64,000 bases of DNA, taken from NCBI GenBank assembly GCA_016787085.1, contig JAEUVJ010000013.1:62001-126000 (forward strand). The letters run 5' to 3'. This document shows positions 53,244-62,388 of the stretch, in pieces; within the stretch, counting starts at the first letter, position 1; every line of letters starts with the position of its first letter. This DNA comes from Chitinophagaceae bacterium. GTDB taxonomy: Bacteria > Bacteroidota > Bacteroidia > Chitinophagales > Chitinophagaceae. The notes under the pieces were generated by a model. It saw nothing but the letters and a program-made list of their open reading frames with translations. It did not search any database and was not told the DNA's origin. The translations under genes and the position numbers were made by a program.

Positions 53244-54884
53244 ATGCCTTCTTTTGATATACATGCATTCTTTAAACAGTTCCTGTATGACCCGGAGAAT
53301 CCCCTGCTGTTCAACAACGGGTTCTTTGTTTTTTTCTTTGCCGTATTCATTGGATTGTATTATTACTTCCGGAACCATTACAGGGCAAGAAGCTATATCT
53401 TCTGCTTTTTCTCTTTATACTTTTTTTACAAAGCCAGTAATGAATTTGTGCTGTTGGTGGTACTGTCCGCCGTTGTTGATTATTACCTGTCCAATACCAT
53501 TTACAAGACTCAGGACAGAGCGACCAAAAAAGGTCTTTTGGTGCTTAGTATCATTTACAATCTGGGTCTCCTGGTTTATTTCAAATACACCAACTTTTTT
53601 ATTACTACCGCCAATGATGCCTTTAATGCGGGCTTTAACCCTTTGAATGTGTTGTTGCCTGTCGGTATCTCTTTCTATACTTTTGAAAACATCAGTTATA
53701 CGGTGGATGTTTACCGGGGGCATTTTGTTCCCGTAAAGAAGTTCACAGACTATTTATTGTTTCTTTCCTTCTTTCCCAAGCTGGTCATGGGGCCAATTGT
53801 CCGTGCCCATGATTTTATACCGCAGATCAGCCAGCCCTACCAGATCACAGAAACGGATTTTGCCAAAGGCTTTTACCTGATCATATCCGGCTTGTTCAAA
53901 AAACTCATTATTTCTGACTACCTGACACTGAATTATGTCAATTACATCTTTGATGACCCCTCCCGTTATACCGGCCTGGAAAACCTGTTTGCTGTATATG
54001 GATATGCTATTGTGATCTATTGCGACTTCAGTGGTTACAGCGATGTGGCCATCGGTATTGCCCGCTGGCTGGGCTTTCATATTCCCACCAACTTTTTATC
54101 TCCTTATCAAAGCCACACTATCACCGATTTCTGGCGGCGATGGCATATTTCCCTTTCGTCATGGCTGAAAGATTACTTGTACATACCCCTCGGCGGAAAC
54201 CGAAAAGCCACTTTTGGTACGTATTTCTTTACAGCCCTGATCTTTGCCTCATCATTACTGGTCACCACCCATGCGCTGAGCTTGTCCATAACAACCGGAT
54301 TGGTGATCAGTTTTTCCATTTTATTGCTGTTCATCCTGCCTTCGATAATACAGAAAAACCTGAGTGGCGTTTCCACTAACCTCAACCTGATGACAACGAT
54401 GTTCCTGGGAGGATTCTGGCATGGCGCCAGCTGGAATTTTATTGTATGGGGTGGCCTGCATGGCATAGCACTGGCCGTTCACAAAATATGGATGATGCTG
54501 ACAGGTAAAGCATTCAAGAGGTTTAATGATCGCCGGTGGTATAAAGCCATTATGATCTTTATCACGTTTCATTTTGTTTGCTATTGCTGGATTTTCTTTA
54601 AAGCTGCAGATTTTACGACGGCCAATAATATGATCCACCAGATCACCCACGACTTTAGTCTTACTGTATGGGATGGTTTTTATAGCAACTACAAATATGT
54701 GTTGTGGATGATGTTGCTGGCAGCGGTGCTTCATGCCATTCCTGATAATTATGCCGATAAGATCATCGAACGGTTCCCTAAAATACCCATGGTGGCCTAT
54801 CTCGTTATTTTCTTTGCCTTTGTGCTGCTGTATGGGGCATTCAAATCAGCGGAGCCGGTTATGCCGATCTATTTACAGTTTTAG
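53244..54884 (+). CDS. MBOAT-family O-acyltransferase (AlgI/PatA-like)
   Basis: A 546-residue integral membrane protein with about eleven or twelve helices. Family marks are LLPVGISFYTFENISYTVDVYRG (part), FPKLVMGPIVRAHDF, DFWRRWHISLSSWLKDYLYIPLGGN (part) and the catalytic His region FLGGFWHGASWNFIVWG. AlgI/PatA-type proteins move acyl groups across the membrane to partner SGNH proteins that modify alginate, peptidoglycan or other glycans. The gene follows an SGNH gene by 12 bases. The glycan acceptor here is not known. Confidence 0.94.
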   Translation: MPSFDIHAFFKQFLYDPENPLLFNNGFFVFFFAVFIGLYYYFRNHYRARSYIFCFFSLYFFYKASNEFVLLVVLSAVVDYYLSNTIYKTQDRATKKGLLVLSIIYNLGLLVYFKYTNFFITTANDAFNAGFNPLNVLLPVGISFYTFENISYTVDVYRGHFVPVKKFTDYLLFLSFFPKLVMGPIVRAHDFIPQISQPYQITETDFAKGFYLIISGLFKKLIISDYLTLNYVNYIFDDPSRYTGLENLFAVYGYAIVIYCDFSGYSDVAIGIARWLGFHIPTNFLSPYQSHTITDFWRRWHISLSSWLKDYLYIPLGGNRKATFGTYFFTALIFASSLLVTTHALSLSITTGLVISFSILLLFILPSIIQKNLSGVSTNLNLMTTMFLGGFWHGASWNFIVWGGLHGIALAVHKIWMMLTGKAFKRFNDRRWYKAIMIFITFHFVCYCWIFFKAADFTTANNMIHQITHDFSLTVWDGFYSNYKYVLWMMLLAAVLHAIPDNYADKIIERFPKIPMVAYLVIFFAFVLLYGAFKSAEPVMPIYLQF

Positions 54885-54955
54885 GCTAAAAGCCTGAAAG
54901 AGAAAAAGAGTTCTACCGGCAATTCTCTAATTTTGCCGGGTATTAAAAGTTTTTT

Positions 54956-55306
54956 ATGCAACTAACGGCTAAACTGATACAGCTTCTTCCTTTGCAAACC
55001 GGTACAGGAAAGAATGGCCAATGGAAAAAACAGGATATCATTGTAGAGACGGATGGCCAGTATCCGAAAAAAGTTTGTGTCTCCATCTGGGGTGATAAGA
55101 TCAATGAAAGTGTATTAAAGATCGGCAGCTCTTTGAAAATTGATTTTGATGTAGAGAGCCGGGAGTATAATGGACGCTGGTACACTGATGTGAAAGCCTG
55201 GAAGATCGAAGCGGCGGGTGCTGCCCCTTCCGAAGCCCCTGCCGGAAAGGAAGATGACTTTAACAATACTTCTTTTACCAGCAGTGATGATGATCTGCCA
55301 TTCTGA
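54956..55306 (+). CDS. DUF3127 OB-fold protein with SSB-like acidic tail
   Basis: A 116-residue cytoplasmic protein of the Bacteroidota DUF3127 family. The core (about 1-85) looks like an OB fold: TAKLIQLLPLQTGTGKNGQW, KKQDIIVETDGQYPKKVCVSIWGD and LKIDFDVESREYNGRWYTDVKAW. After a flexible Ala/Pro/Ser linker it ends SSDDDLPF, nearly the same as the DDDIPF tail of single-stranded DNA-binding protein, which binds repair and replication partners. DNA binding is inference from fold and tail. It is convergent with the SGNH gene, with only two bases between stop codons. Confidence 0.87.
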   Translation: MQLTAKLIQLLPLQTGTGKNGQWKKQDIIVETDGQYPKKVCVSIWGDKINESVLKIGSSLKIDFDVESREYNGRWYTDVKAWKIEAAGAAPSEAPAGKEDDFNNTSFTSSDDDLPF

Positions 55307-55308
55307 TC

Positions 55309-56535
55309 TTAGTCGGTACTGATAAAACTATTATACCCCTTTGCCAGCGCATTGAACAAAAGAAGACCCTGCACGCGGTAACCTTCTGCGGTAAAATGTA
55401 TCCTGTCCCTGTTCATCAATCCCCTTCTTGACCAGTTGTAGGCCGATCCATGCCCGTTGGTAATGCGATAAAGGTCCCAGAAAGGAACGTTATTTTGTTC
55501 GCAATAAGCAGCAAGTATATGATTGACCTGTTTCATGGCCAGGTTAAGTCTTCTTCGTTTATAAGAATCGGCTGCTGAAGCGATCAGGATACTGGCGCCG
55601 GGAGATACAGCTTTCAGTTTTTCAATGAATGAAGCTATTTCCTGCCGGAAAATGTTTTCACTAACAGATAGCGCCTGTGCTTCATTGGTTCCGAGTGAGA
55701 TAATGAACAGATCAGCATTCAGCGCAGTCAGTTGTTTCCAGAAAAGCGCCGCTTTGTTATAATGATCGTACCGGGCGCCATTAACACCTATCGTGTGATA
55801 TAGAATACCCGGACCGGAATTCTCCAGTGATACACCATAAAGCTCTTTTGCATTACCAGAAGGAAGAGAGGTCATTGAGAAACTGCTGGCTGAGCTATCC
55901 AGGACAACCTCTTTGTATAGTGACGGAGTAGAATCATTCTGTACAGCAAATGGTGTAACCATATTCTCTGTTCGGAACATCCATGAATTGGAATGATTGC
56001 TATCTAAGAAAAATCGTAACCGGCTAAATGCCTGGCTACCCAGGGCGTCGGGTCTTAGCGAAAGACTGACCGAAGCGCCATCGGTATTTGTTTTTATTCC
56101 GTACCCCGAAATGCCATAGCTGATGGGTATCTCCGGGTGGGCTACCCGGTTGAACTGCCATCTTGTATTAGATGAACTACTGATATCGGGAGGGGCATTG
56201 GATTGTGCCAGTTGATAAGGAAATACCAGCCCTCTCCCCGCATTGCCAAAATACTGCTGTAACCCTTCTCTTACCACGCCCGATAAAAAATCAGCTTGTA
56301 TATGAGAATCGCCGATATGCACTATCGAAACAACATCGCCGGCATTTTTTTTAAGCAGGTGTAGCTTATAATAAAAAGAATCCAGCCCGGATGAATACTG
56401 AACAGTATTGAATACCGGGTGAATAAAGGAGTATGACCGGGCGAGGTTATTATCTGTAATAGGAATGGTCTGCGCGGATAATACAGGGAACAATAAAAAA
56501 AATAGACCGGCAGTATGAAAAAATTTTTGGATCAT
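55309..56535 (-). CDS. Secreted SGNH/GDSL hydrolase, paralogue of the gene at 51879
   Basis: A 408-residue exported protein with a signal peptide (MIQKFFHTAGLFFLLFPVLSAQ). The SGNH nucleophile is Ser77 in VHIGDSHIQAD, followed by a segment FGNAGRGLVFPYQLAQ that parallels FGGSGVGFVPVTSQVAQ of the other protein. Block III is LGTNEAQ, and the final Asp/His block is DRIHFTAEGYRVQG. The pair flanks the MBOAT gene, so both may act on the same acylated surface glycan. No membrane anchor beyond the signal peptide is seen. Confidence 0.88.
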   Translation of the reverse strand: MIQKFFHTAGLFFLLFPVLSAQTIPITDNNLARSYSFIHPVFNTVQYSSGLDSFYYKLHLLKKNAGDVVSIVHIGDSHIQADFLSGVVREGLQQYFGNAGRGLVFPYQLAQSNAPPDISSSSNTRWQFNRVAHPEIPISYGISGYGIKTNTDGASVSLSLRPDALGSQAFSRLRFFLDSNHSNSWMFRTENMVTPFAVQNDSTPSLYKEVVLDSSASSFSMTSLPSGNAKELYGVSLENSGPGILYHTIGVNGARYDHYNKAALFWKQLTALNADLFIISLGTNEAQALSVSENIFRQEIASFIEKLKAVSPGASILIASAADSYKRRRLNLAMKQVNHILAAYCEQNNVPFWDLYRITNGHGSAYNWSRRGLMNRDRIHFTAEGYRVQGLLLFNALAKGYNSFISTD

Positions 56536-56597
56536 TCAAACCTTTAAACAGGTGAGCGGTAAAGCCTCTTTGTTTCCTTTTCTCTTTCTCTCTTAGT

Positions 56598-58088
56598 TTA
56601 TAATTCCTTCCTCAATCTTGCTACAGGGATATTCAACTGCTCCCGGTATTTGGCGACAGTACGGCGGGCAATATTATACCCTTTTTCCTGAAGCAGCTCC
56701 GTTAGTCTTTCATCACTTAACGGCCTTTTTTTGCTTTCCCCTTCTATCAGGTCGCTCAATATTTTTTTCACCTCTCTTGTGGAAACCTCTTCCCCGCTTT
56801 CTGTACTCAGCGACTCGCTGAAGAAGAATTTCAAACGATAGGTGCCAAATTCTGTCTGTACAAACTTACTGTTGGCCACCCGGCTGACGGTGGATATATC
56901 AAGGTTTGTTTTCTCCGCAATATCTTTCAGGATCATTGGCCGCAGGGTGGTTTCGTCGCCGGTCAGGAAAAACTCATGCTGGTGTTCCATAATGGCCTCC
57001 ATCGTGCTGAGCAAGGTATGCTGTCTTTGTTTGATGGCATCAATGAACCATTTGGCCGCATCAATCTTCTGTTTGATGAAAAGAACGGCTTCTTTCTGGC
57101 GTTTATCTTTTTTGGCGCCCCGATCATATTCCTTCATCATATCCCGGTAGCCTTCGCTGATACGCAGTTCAGGTGCGTTACGTGAATTCAATGTCAGTTC
57201 CAGCTTACCATTATTGTTCATGATGAAAAAATCGGGCACCACATAACTTTCAGCTTTGTTGACTCCACCTACGTTTCCGCCGGGTTTCGGATTAAGCCGG
57301 ATGATATGCTGCATCACTTCCTTCAACTGGTCCTCATCAATCCCTAATCCTCGCTGGATCTTTTCATAATGTTTCTTGGTAAACTCATCAAAGTATTTGC
57401 GGATCGCCAGTATAGCAGTATCCACGTTCTTGCCTTCATTCTTTTGCCGGTGAAGTTGCAGCAGCAGGCATTCCTGCAGGTCCCTGGCCGCCACACCCGG
57501 AGGATCAAATTGCTGTATCTGATGAATGACGGCCTCCACCTCATCTTCCGTCGCCATGATATTCTGACGAAAAGCCAGGTCGTCCACAATGGCGGAGGTT
57601 TCCCGTCGAAGGTACCCGTCCTCATCTATGCTGCCTACTATCTGTTCAGCTATTCTCTTTTGCGTGTCATCCAGCTTTAAAAGCCCCAACTGATCCTGAA
57701 GGGTTTCGTAAAAACTGGTCTCTGTTTTAAAGGGCAACTGTTTTTTATCGTCATCTTCCGGGTAATTATCATCCCGTAGTTTATAGTCAGCTACATCATC
57801 ATCCCCCTCGCTTACATATTCGCTCACATCAACATCCTGGTAATCGTCTTCACTACCATCCTTTTCTTCGTATTCCGATTCGCCATTCTCGTTGAATTCA
57901 TCCTTCATATCGTCCAGCCCGTCCTCATGTTTTTCTTCATCCAGTTCCAACGCCGGGTTTTCTTCCAGTTCCTCCTTGATCCGCTCTTCCAGGTTTGCCG
58001 TAGGCACCTGTAGCAGCTTCATCAGCTGGATCTGCTGAGGCGACAGTTTTTGTAGTAACTTCTGCTGTAATGATTGGCTAAGGGCCAT
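56598..58088 (-). CDS. rpoN: RNA polymerase sigma-54 factor
   Basis: A 496-residue sigma-54. Region I is Gln/Leu-rich (SQSLQQKLLQKLSPQQIQLM), region II is a long acidic stretch (about 45-115), the core-binding part follows, and the C-terminal DNA-binding domain has the RpoN box ARRTVAKYRE near the end. It directs transcription from -24/-12 promoters with enhancer-binding activators. No such activator gene is in the window. The ATG at 58088 starts the conserved region I. Confidence 0.96.
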   Translation of the reverse strand: MALSQSLQQKLLQKLSPQQIQLMKLLQVPTANLEERIKEELEENPALELDEEKHEDGLDDMKDEFNENGESEYEEKDGSEDDYQDVDVSEYVSEGDDDVADYKLRDDNYPEDDDKKQLPFKTETSFYETLQDQLGLLKLDDTQKRIAEQIVGSIDEDGYLRRETSAIVDDLAFRQNIMATEDEVEAVIHQIQQFDPPGVAARDLQECLLLQLHRQKNEGKNVDTAILAIRKYFDEFTKKHYEKIQRGLGIDEDQLKEVMQHIIRLNPKPGGNVGGVNKAESYVVPDFFIMNNNGKLELTLNSRNAPELRISEGYRDMMKEYDRGAKKDKRQKEAVLFIKQKIDAAKWFIDAIKQRQHTLLSTMEAIMEHQHEFFLTGDETTLRPMILKDIAEKTNLDISTVSRVANSKFVQTEFGTYRLKFFFSESLSTESGEEVSTREVKKILSDLIEGESKKRPLSDERLTELLQEKGYNIARRTVAKYREQLNIPVARLRKEL

Positions 58089-58201
58089 ACCGTTAAATGG
58101 TGCTTTGCGGCAGGATTTCTCTCCGAAAGGAGTCCTTTAGACAAAAATCCGGCCATTCATCAAAAATCAGGCCGTAAATTTACAAAACTAAAGCAATTCA
58201 A

Positions 58202-58561
58202 ATGGCGCAACGGGTTTTGGGGTTTGTTGTTGTGTTAGTTGTGTTTTTAAACGGGAAAATTTTTTCACAACACACACCGGTTAAAAATGCCGGTTTACCG
58301 CCTTTGTATTCAATTACCAACAAGACAGACCGGGCTCTTCCGGCGATATCGTTAAATATCCCTGATTCGTTACTCGTTTGGAAATATCCTGTTTCGCTGA
58401 GAGCGATACCCGTTAATTACTACATACAAAATCTCAGCTTTTTTTGTGCACAGGAGCGAAAGATCGAGAAGATTACTACAGTGCCTTTGCGGTTAAGACT
58501 GGGCTCCCTGGATTATGTCAATTATCTGGAGCAAAAACCAAACGCACCGCCTCCCCGCTGA
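58202..58561 (+). CDS. Small exported protein of unknown function
   Basis: A 119-residue protein with a hydrophobic start (MAQRVLGFVVVLVVFLNGKIFSQ) acting as a signal peptide. The mature part ends with a conserved-looking section: VNYYIQNLSFFCAQERKIEK followed by TTVPLRLRLGSLDYVNYLEQK. From memory, similar C-terminal segments occur in small proteins across Bacteroidota. No domain name or function is known to me. It stands between rpoN (divergent) and a serine hydrolase gene. Confidence 0.75.
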   Translation: MAQRVLGFVVVLVVFLNGKIFSQHTPVKNAGLPPLYSITNKTDRALPAISLNIPDSLLVWKYPVSLRAIPVNYYIQNLSFFCAQERKIEKITTVPLRLRLGSLDYVNYLEQKPNAPPPR

Positions 58562-58643
58562 TTTTATATCAATGGTTGATTTTCATTACCGCCGATTTTT
58601 CGGTTAAATATTTATGCCCCAACTTACCCTGCAAAATGGGTTT

Positions 58644-59768
58644 ATGTACAAACGCTTTTCTTTCTTTTTACTGTTTCTGTTGTTGACAAGCAGTGTCTCT
58701 GCCCAGAAGGGAAAGATCAGGGTGATGGTAGATTCATTAAGGATTGCCGGAAATTTTCCGGGGCTCAGTGTGGCGCTTGTTGCTAAAGACAATACGATCA
58801 TATCACTGACTTCCGGCTATAACAATAAGGAGAAAGGAACCAGCTTAAGATCTACAGACCGGATGTTGCAGGGTAGTGTAGGTAAAACGTATGTTGCCGC
58901 TATTGCTTTACAGTTGATAAAAGAAGGTAAGATCAGCCTGGACGAGAAAGTTTCTGCTTACCTCGGGCACTACGATTGGTATAAAAGGATTCCGAATGCT
59001 GAAAGCATTACAATAAGAATGATCATGAACCATACCAGCGGAGTCATGCGTTATGAGTTCAAAGAGCAGTTTACCAAAGACCTGACGGCCGATCCCGCAA
59101 AAATATGGACCCCGGAAGACTTATTGCGATACATCCTTGATGAGAAAGCTTCATTTGCAGCCGGCGAAGGATGGGAGTATTCTGACACGAATTATATCCT
59201 GCTGGGAATGATCATGGAAAAAGTGACTGGCATGAAGTATTATGACCTGCTACAAAGCCGGGTATTGCAACCGTTTCAGCTTCTAAACACATTCCCATCG
59301 GATAGCAGGAAGTTGCCCGGTTTAGCACAGGGATATGCCGGAGCAAAAAACGAATTTGGAGGCAAAGACAAAATGATCGGTGAAGATGGTCTTTTCATTA
59401 TCAACCCACAGTTTGAGTGGACCGGCGGCGGAGTGTATTCTACTACAGAAGATCTTGCAAGATGGGGCAAACAACTTTATGAACAGAATGTACTGGACAG
59501 TGCCATGCTGAAACTAATGCTGGATAACGCTGTACCGGCCAAACTTGGCCGTGATGTAAAGTATGGCCTCGGGGTGATCGTCAGGCAAACCTCCATGGGA
59601 ACAGCATATGGGCACAGTGGTTTTTTTCCGGGCTATATGACGGAAATGCTATACTTCCCGGATCATAAGATGTGTGTGGCTGTCCAGATCAACAGCAGCG
59701 ACTTCAAAACAATCAGGGGATCTGTTTTAAGGTGTTTGCTTGAGATAGCCAGAATAGTGGTTTCCTGA
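58644..59768 (+). CDS. Serine hydrolase of the class C beta-lactamase family
   Basis: A 374-residue exported protein: signal peptide (MYKRFSFFLLFLLLTSSVSAQ) and a beta-lactamase/transpeptidase-like domain. The SxxK nucleophile is S78-V-G-K81, the second motif is YSD in WEYSDTNYILLG (YxN in many relatives), and the third is HSG in YGHSGFFPGY. It may be an esterase, D-aminopeptidase or penicillin-binding-like protein; antibiotic resistance should not be assumed. The ATG at 58644 is chosen over 58614 because it begins the signal peptide. Confidence 0.9.
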   Translation: MYKRFSFFLLFLLLTSSVSAQKGKIRVMVDSLRIAGNFPGLSVALVAKDNTIISLTSGYNNKEKGTSLRSTDRMLQGSVGKTYVAAIALQLIKEGKISLDEKVSAYLGHYDWYKRIPNAESITIRMIMNHTSGVMRYEFKEQFTKDLTADPAKIWTPEDLLRYILDEKASFAAGEGWEYSDTNYILLGMIMEKVTGMKYYDLLQSRVLQPFQLLNTFPSDSRKLPGLAQGYAGAKNEFGGKDKMIGEDGLFIINPQFEWTGGGVYSTTEDLARWGKQLYEQNVLDSAMLKLMLDNAVPAKLGRDVKYGLGVIVRQTSMGTAYGHSGFFPGYMTEMLYFPDHKMCVAVQINSSDFKTIRGSVLRCLLEIARIVVS

Positions 59769-59776
59769 AGGATGTG

Positions 59777-60991
59777 TTACCTGTCTCCGTTTTGTGGCAA
59801 CCAATCCATGACCGGAATTTCCGCAGGGGTCTTATAATAATTATTCCGCAGGCTGTCGTTCCAGCCGTTTGGATTTTTGTCGAAAGAACGGCTGCTGAAA
59901 TAAATGCTTCCCTGCACACTCGGATACTTTCTCAGCAACTTTATTTGTTCGGGCAGCTCCCTGGGGTTCTTCCAGGCCCAGCTGTTTCTTTCGGCTGTTC
60001 GATAAATGCCGTGCCCAATATAGATATGTTTGCCATAACTATGCCGGCTCCACCAATCCAGCATTTTTTCGTAAGCAATTTTATCATGGCCGATCTCGAG
60101 GTATAACTGGGGCGCCACATAATCAATCCACTCTTTTTGCAGCCATAAAATGATGTTTGCATACAGGTCATCATAATTCGTCACCCCGGCTTTCGTATCG
60201 CTGCCCATTGGATCCATATCCTTGTTTCGCCAGACACTAAAAGGAGATATGCCAAATTTCACCCATGGCTTCTCTGCTTTGATGGCAATGCTTAGTTTGG
60301 CAATGATCGAGTCCACGTTACTTCTTCTCCAGTCGCCTTTAGCCAGCGGGCTTCCCGATCTTTTGTAGGTGGCAGCATCAGGGAACTCTTTGTTGGGCAA
60401 ACGATAGGGATAAAAATAATCATCCATGTGAATGGCATCCACTTTATACCGCCTCACAATATCCCTGACAACTTTTACGACAAACTCCTGTCCCTGTTTA
60501 TTAGAAGGGTCAAAGTATTTTTTATCGCCATAGGTCAGGAACCAATCCGGATGTTGCCGGGTAATATGCTTAGCTGCGATCGAAGCGCTTTTAATATTGA
60601 AATTCGCCCGGTAGGGGTTCAGCCAGGCATGAAACTCCATATTTCTTTTATGGGCTTCTTCTATCATGAACTCGAGCGGATCGTAATAAGGAAACGGAGC
60701 TTTTCCCTGTATCCCGGTCAGCCATTGGCTCCACGGCTCATATTGTGAGGGATAAAAAGCATCTGCAGCCGGGCGAACCTGGACAATGACAGCGTTCATT
60801 CCATTTTGTTTATGCAGATCGAGTTGCCGGATATACTCTGTTTTCTGACTTTCGGCATCGGTCATACCTCTTCCCGGCCAGTCAATATTATCCACAGTGG
60901 CGATCCACACTCCCCTGAACTCATTAACTACCTGTGAAAAAATATGACAAGGGATAACTAATAAGAAGAATATGCCAGCAAAGATCTTCAT
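59777..60991 (-). CDS. GHL10-type glycoside hydrolase-like secreted protein
   Basis: A 404-residue exported protein with a signal peptide (MKIFAGIFFLLVIPCHIFSQ) and a GHL10 (formerly DUF187) TIM-barrel domain related to glycoside hydrolases. Typical parts are EFRGVWIATVDNIDWPG, NAVIVQVRPAADAFY, MEFHAWLNPYRANF, VDAIHMDDYFYPY and WVKFGISPFSVWRNK. Members include enzymes acting on denuded peptidoglycan glycans, with acidic residues in the barrel; the exact substrate here is unknown. It runs tail to tail with the serine hydrolase gene. Confidence 0.92.
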   Translation of the reverse strand: MKIFAGIFFLLVIPCHIFSQVVNEFRGVWIATVDNIDWPGRGMTDAESQKTEYIRQLDLHKQNGMNAVIVQVRPAADAFYPSQYEPWSQWLTGIQGKAPFPYYDPLEFMIEEAHKRNMEFHAWLNPYRANFNIKSASIAAKHITRQHPDWFLTYGDKKYFDPSNKQGQEFVVKVVRDIVRRYKVDAIHMDDYFYPYRLPNKEFPDAATYKRSGSPLAKGDWRRSNVDSIIAKLSIAIKAEKPWVKFGISPFSVWRNKDMDPMGSDTKAGVTNYDDLYANIILWLQKEWIDYVAPQLYLEIGHDKIAYEKMLDWWSRHSYGKHIYIGHGIYRTAERNSWAWKNPRELPEQIKLLRKYPSVQGSIYFSSRSFDKNPNGWNDSLRNNYYKTPAEIPVMDWLPQNGDR

Positions 60992-61017
60992 GGTCCGAAT
61001 TGTATTAATGAATCAGT

Positions 61018-61491
61018 TTAAATAGTACTGTTACTGTTTTTGCCTTCCCGGATCTTATCCAGTAGTTCGCTCAGTGCTGTAGCCTCTTTTGCACTCAGGT
61101 TGCCAATGATGCCATCCATTTCATCCTGACGCTGATCCAGCCGCTCAAGCAGTTTTTTTCCTTTATCCGTTATGGTTATATCTACAAGACGACGGTCGGC
61201 CTTGCAGGTTACTTTTTTCACCAGGCCTTTGGCGATCAGCCTGTCAACGATGCGGCTGGTGTCACTCATCTTATCCAGCATTCTTTCCCTGATCTGCAAA
61301 GTGGACAGGGGCTGGGGATAGCTGCCCCTCAATATGCGAAGAATATTGAATTGCTGGGGAGTGATATCCTCGGGGGCAAATAATGCTTTCGACTTTTCCG
61401 TCAGCCAGTTATACGTATAGATCAGGTTGATGGAAGCCTTCTGGAATTCGTTGCGAAACTTCGCCTGATGTATGTCTTTATCTATTCCCAT
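61018..61491 (-). CDS. MarR-family transcriptional regulator
   Basis: A 157-residue winged-helix regulator. The DNA-binding part is TPQQFNILRILRGSYPQPLS, then LQIRERMLDKMSDTSRIVDRL (part) and a wing with VKKVTCKADRRLVDITIT. Family members repress nearby genes and release DNA on binding small aromatic or oxidised ligands. The ATG at 61491 (MGIDKDIHQAK) is chosen; the longer frame upstream has low-quality sequence. It stands alone after a 402-base gap. Its targets are not evident; it could act on itself. Confidence 0.92.
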   Translation of the reverse strand: MGIDKDIHQAKFRNEFQKASINLIYTYNWLTEKSKALFAPEDITPQQFNILRILRGSYPQPLSTLQIRERMLDKMSDTSRIVDRLIAKGLVKKVTCKADRRLVDITITDKGKKLLERLDQRQDEMDGIIGNLSAKEATALSELLDKIREGKNSNSTI

Positions 61492-61893
61492 GCGATCAAC
61501 GTTTGAACTGCAAAAATAGAACGTTTTCAGTTGATGGAAGTTGCATGGCCCGGCCCGGGCCTGTTGAAACAGCGGCTTAGAAAAATTATTTAACAACTTA
61601 ATGCAGCATTCATAGTAAAAATCCCCTCTTTGTAGTATTGCCGTGCATACAGAAACGTTGTTCTTTTGTACGACGAACCACCCGCCTTGAGCCGATCATC
61701 TAAAACTTTTTTATGAAGCTGCTGTCCGAATCAATTAAAAGCTTTTATGAAGGCTTTATTTCCTTTTACACATCTATTTACCATGAGATGAAAAGCTGGT
61801 AAGCCAACAGGCTGAAAGAGAATAAAGGTAAAAGAAGCTGGTTTTCTACGCACTGTTTACTGCTTGCCCGGTCAGAAGGATCTTTTTCCTGTT
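61492..61893. other. Intergenic region upstream of the MarR gene
   Basis: About 402 bases. AATGC-A-GCATT around 61600 is a small palindrome that could be a MarR site. On the plus strand TTG (61638-61640), 20 bases, then TTCTTTTG (61661-61668) is a near-consensus promoter leading to a possible 29-codon ORF at 61713-61802. The rest shows nothing I can interpret. Confidence 0.45.
61713..61802 (+). CDS. Possible 29-residue peptide ORF
   Basis: ATG to TAA encodes 29 residues beginning MKLLSESIKSFYEGFISF and ending YHEMKSW. Aromatic and charged residues alternate in a way that could form an amphipathic helix. A near-consensus promoter lies about 45 bases upstream. Without conservation data it may be chance. 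Confidence 0.22.
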   Translation: MKLLSESIKSFYEGFISFYTSIYHEMKSW

Positions 61894-62370
61894 TTACTCT
61901 CTTTGTTTAAGCGTAGCGGCCATCTTAAAGATCGTGAAAAGATGATGCGCTTCATGCAACAGGAAAAAGTTCAGCCATTCCACTAAGGTCATCTTCCCAT
62001 ACGCCGGGTGTATGCCTGTCCTATCAAAATCATCCTCTTTAAAGGAAAGAATACCGGAGGCCATCTCTTTTCTTACCGACAAGAGGTCCTGCATGATCTC
62101 TCTTGATGTTTTATGGCAATTGTCGAGGAATAGCGGGTCAGCTTCTGCCATATATTTTGCAAAGGAAGGATTGTCTTCGTCCAATATCTGCCTGATGCGG
62201 CGGATCATGGTATGTTGGTAGGTTGCAAGATGAACGATGTTCTCAAAAATGGACCATTTACCTGGATTTACATTCCTTCTGATCTGTTCATCTGACAAAC
62301 CTTCAATGATATCTAAGAGGGATTTGTGCTGGTATTGCAGCCGGGTAGTGACAGAGGAGGGTATTTGCAT
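61894..62370 (-). CDS. DinB-family (four-helix bundle metal site) protein
   Basis: A 158-residue protein of the DinB/YfiT superfamily, four-helix bundles with a three-His metal site. Candidate ligands are His in IVHLATYQHTMIRRI and the pair in LLHEAHHLFTIFK; WSIFENIVHLA is typical. Some members are thiol transferases, many have no known function. It lies 18 bases downstream of the radical SAM gene on the same strand, so it is probably in the same transcript. Confidence 0.9.
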   Translation of the reverse strand: MQIPSSVTTRLQYQHKSLLDIIEGLSDEQIRRNVNPGKWSIFENIVHLATYQHTMIRRIRQILDEDNPSFAKYMAEADPLFLDNCHKTSREIMQDLLSVRKEMASGILSFKEDDFDRTGIHPAYGKMTLVEWLNFFLLHEAHHLFTIFKMAATLKQRE

Positions 62371-62388
62371 AAGCTCAAGGTTTAATGA

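Noticed and set aside
58644..59768. Serine hydrolase as an antibiotic-resistance beta-lactamase
   Set aside because: The motifs are shared with many esterases and peptidases; nothing indicates antibiotic hydrolysis.
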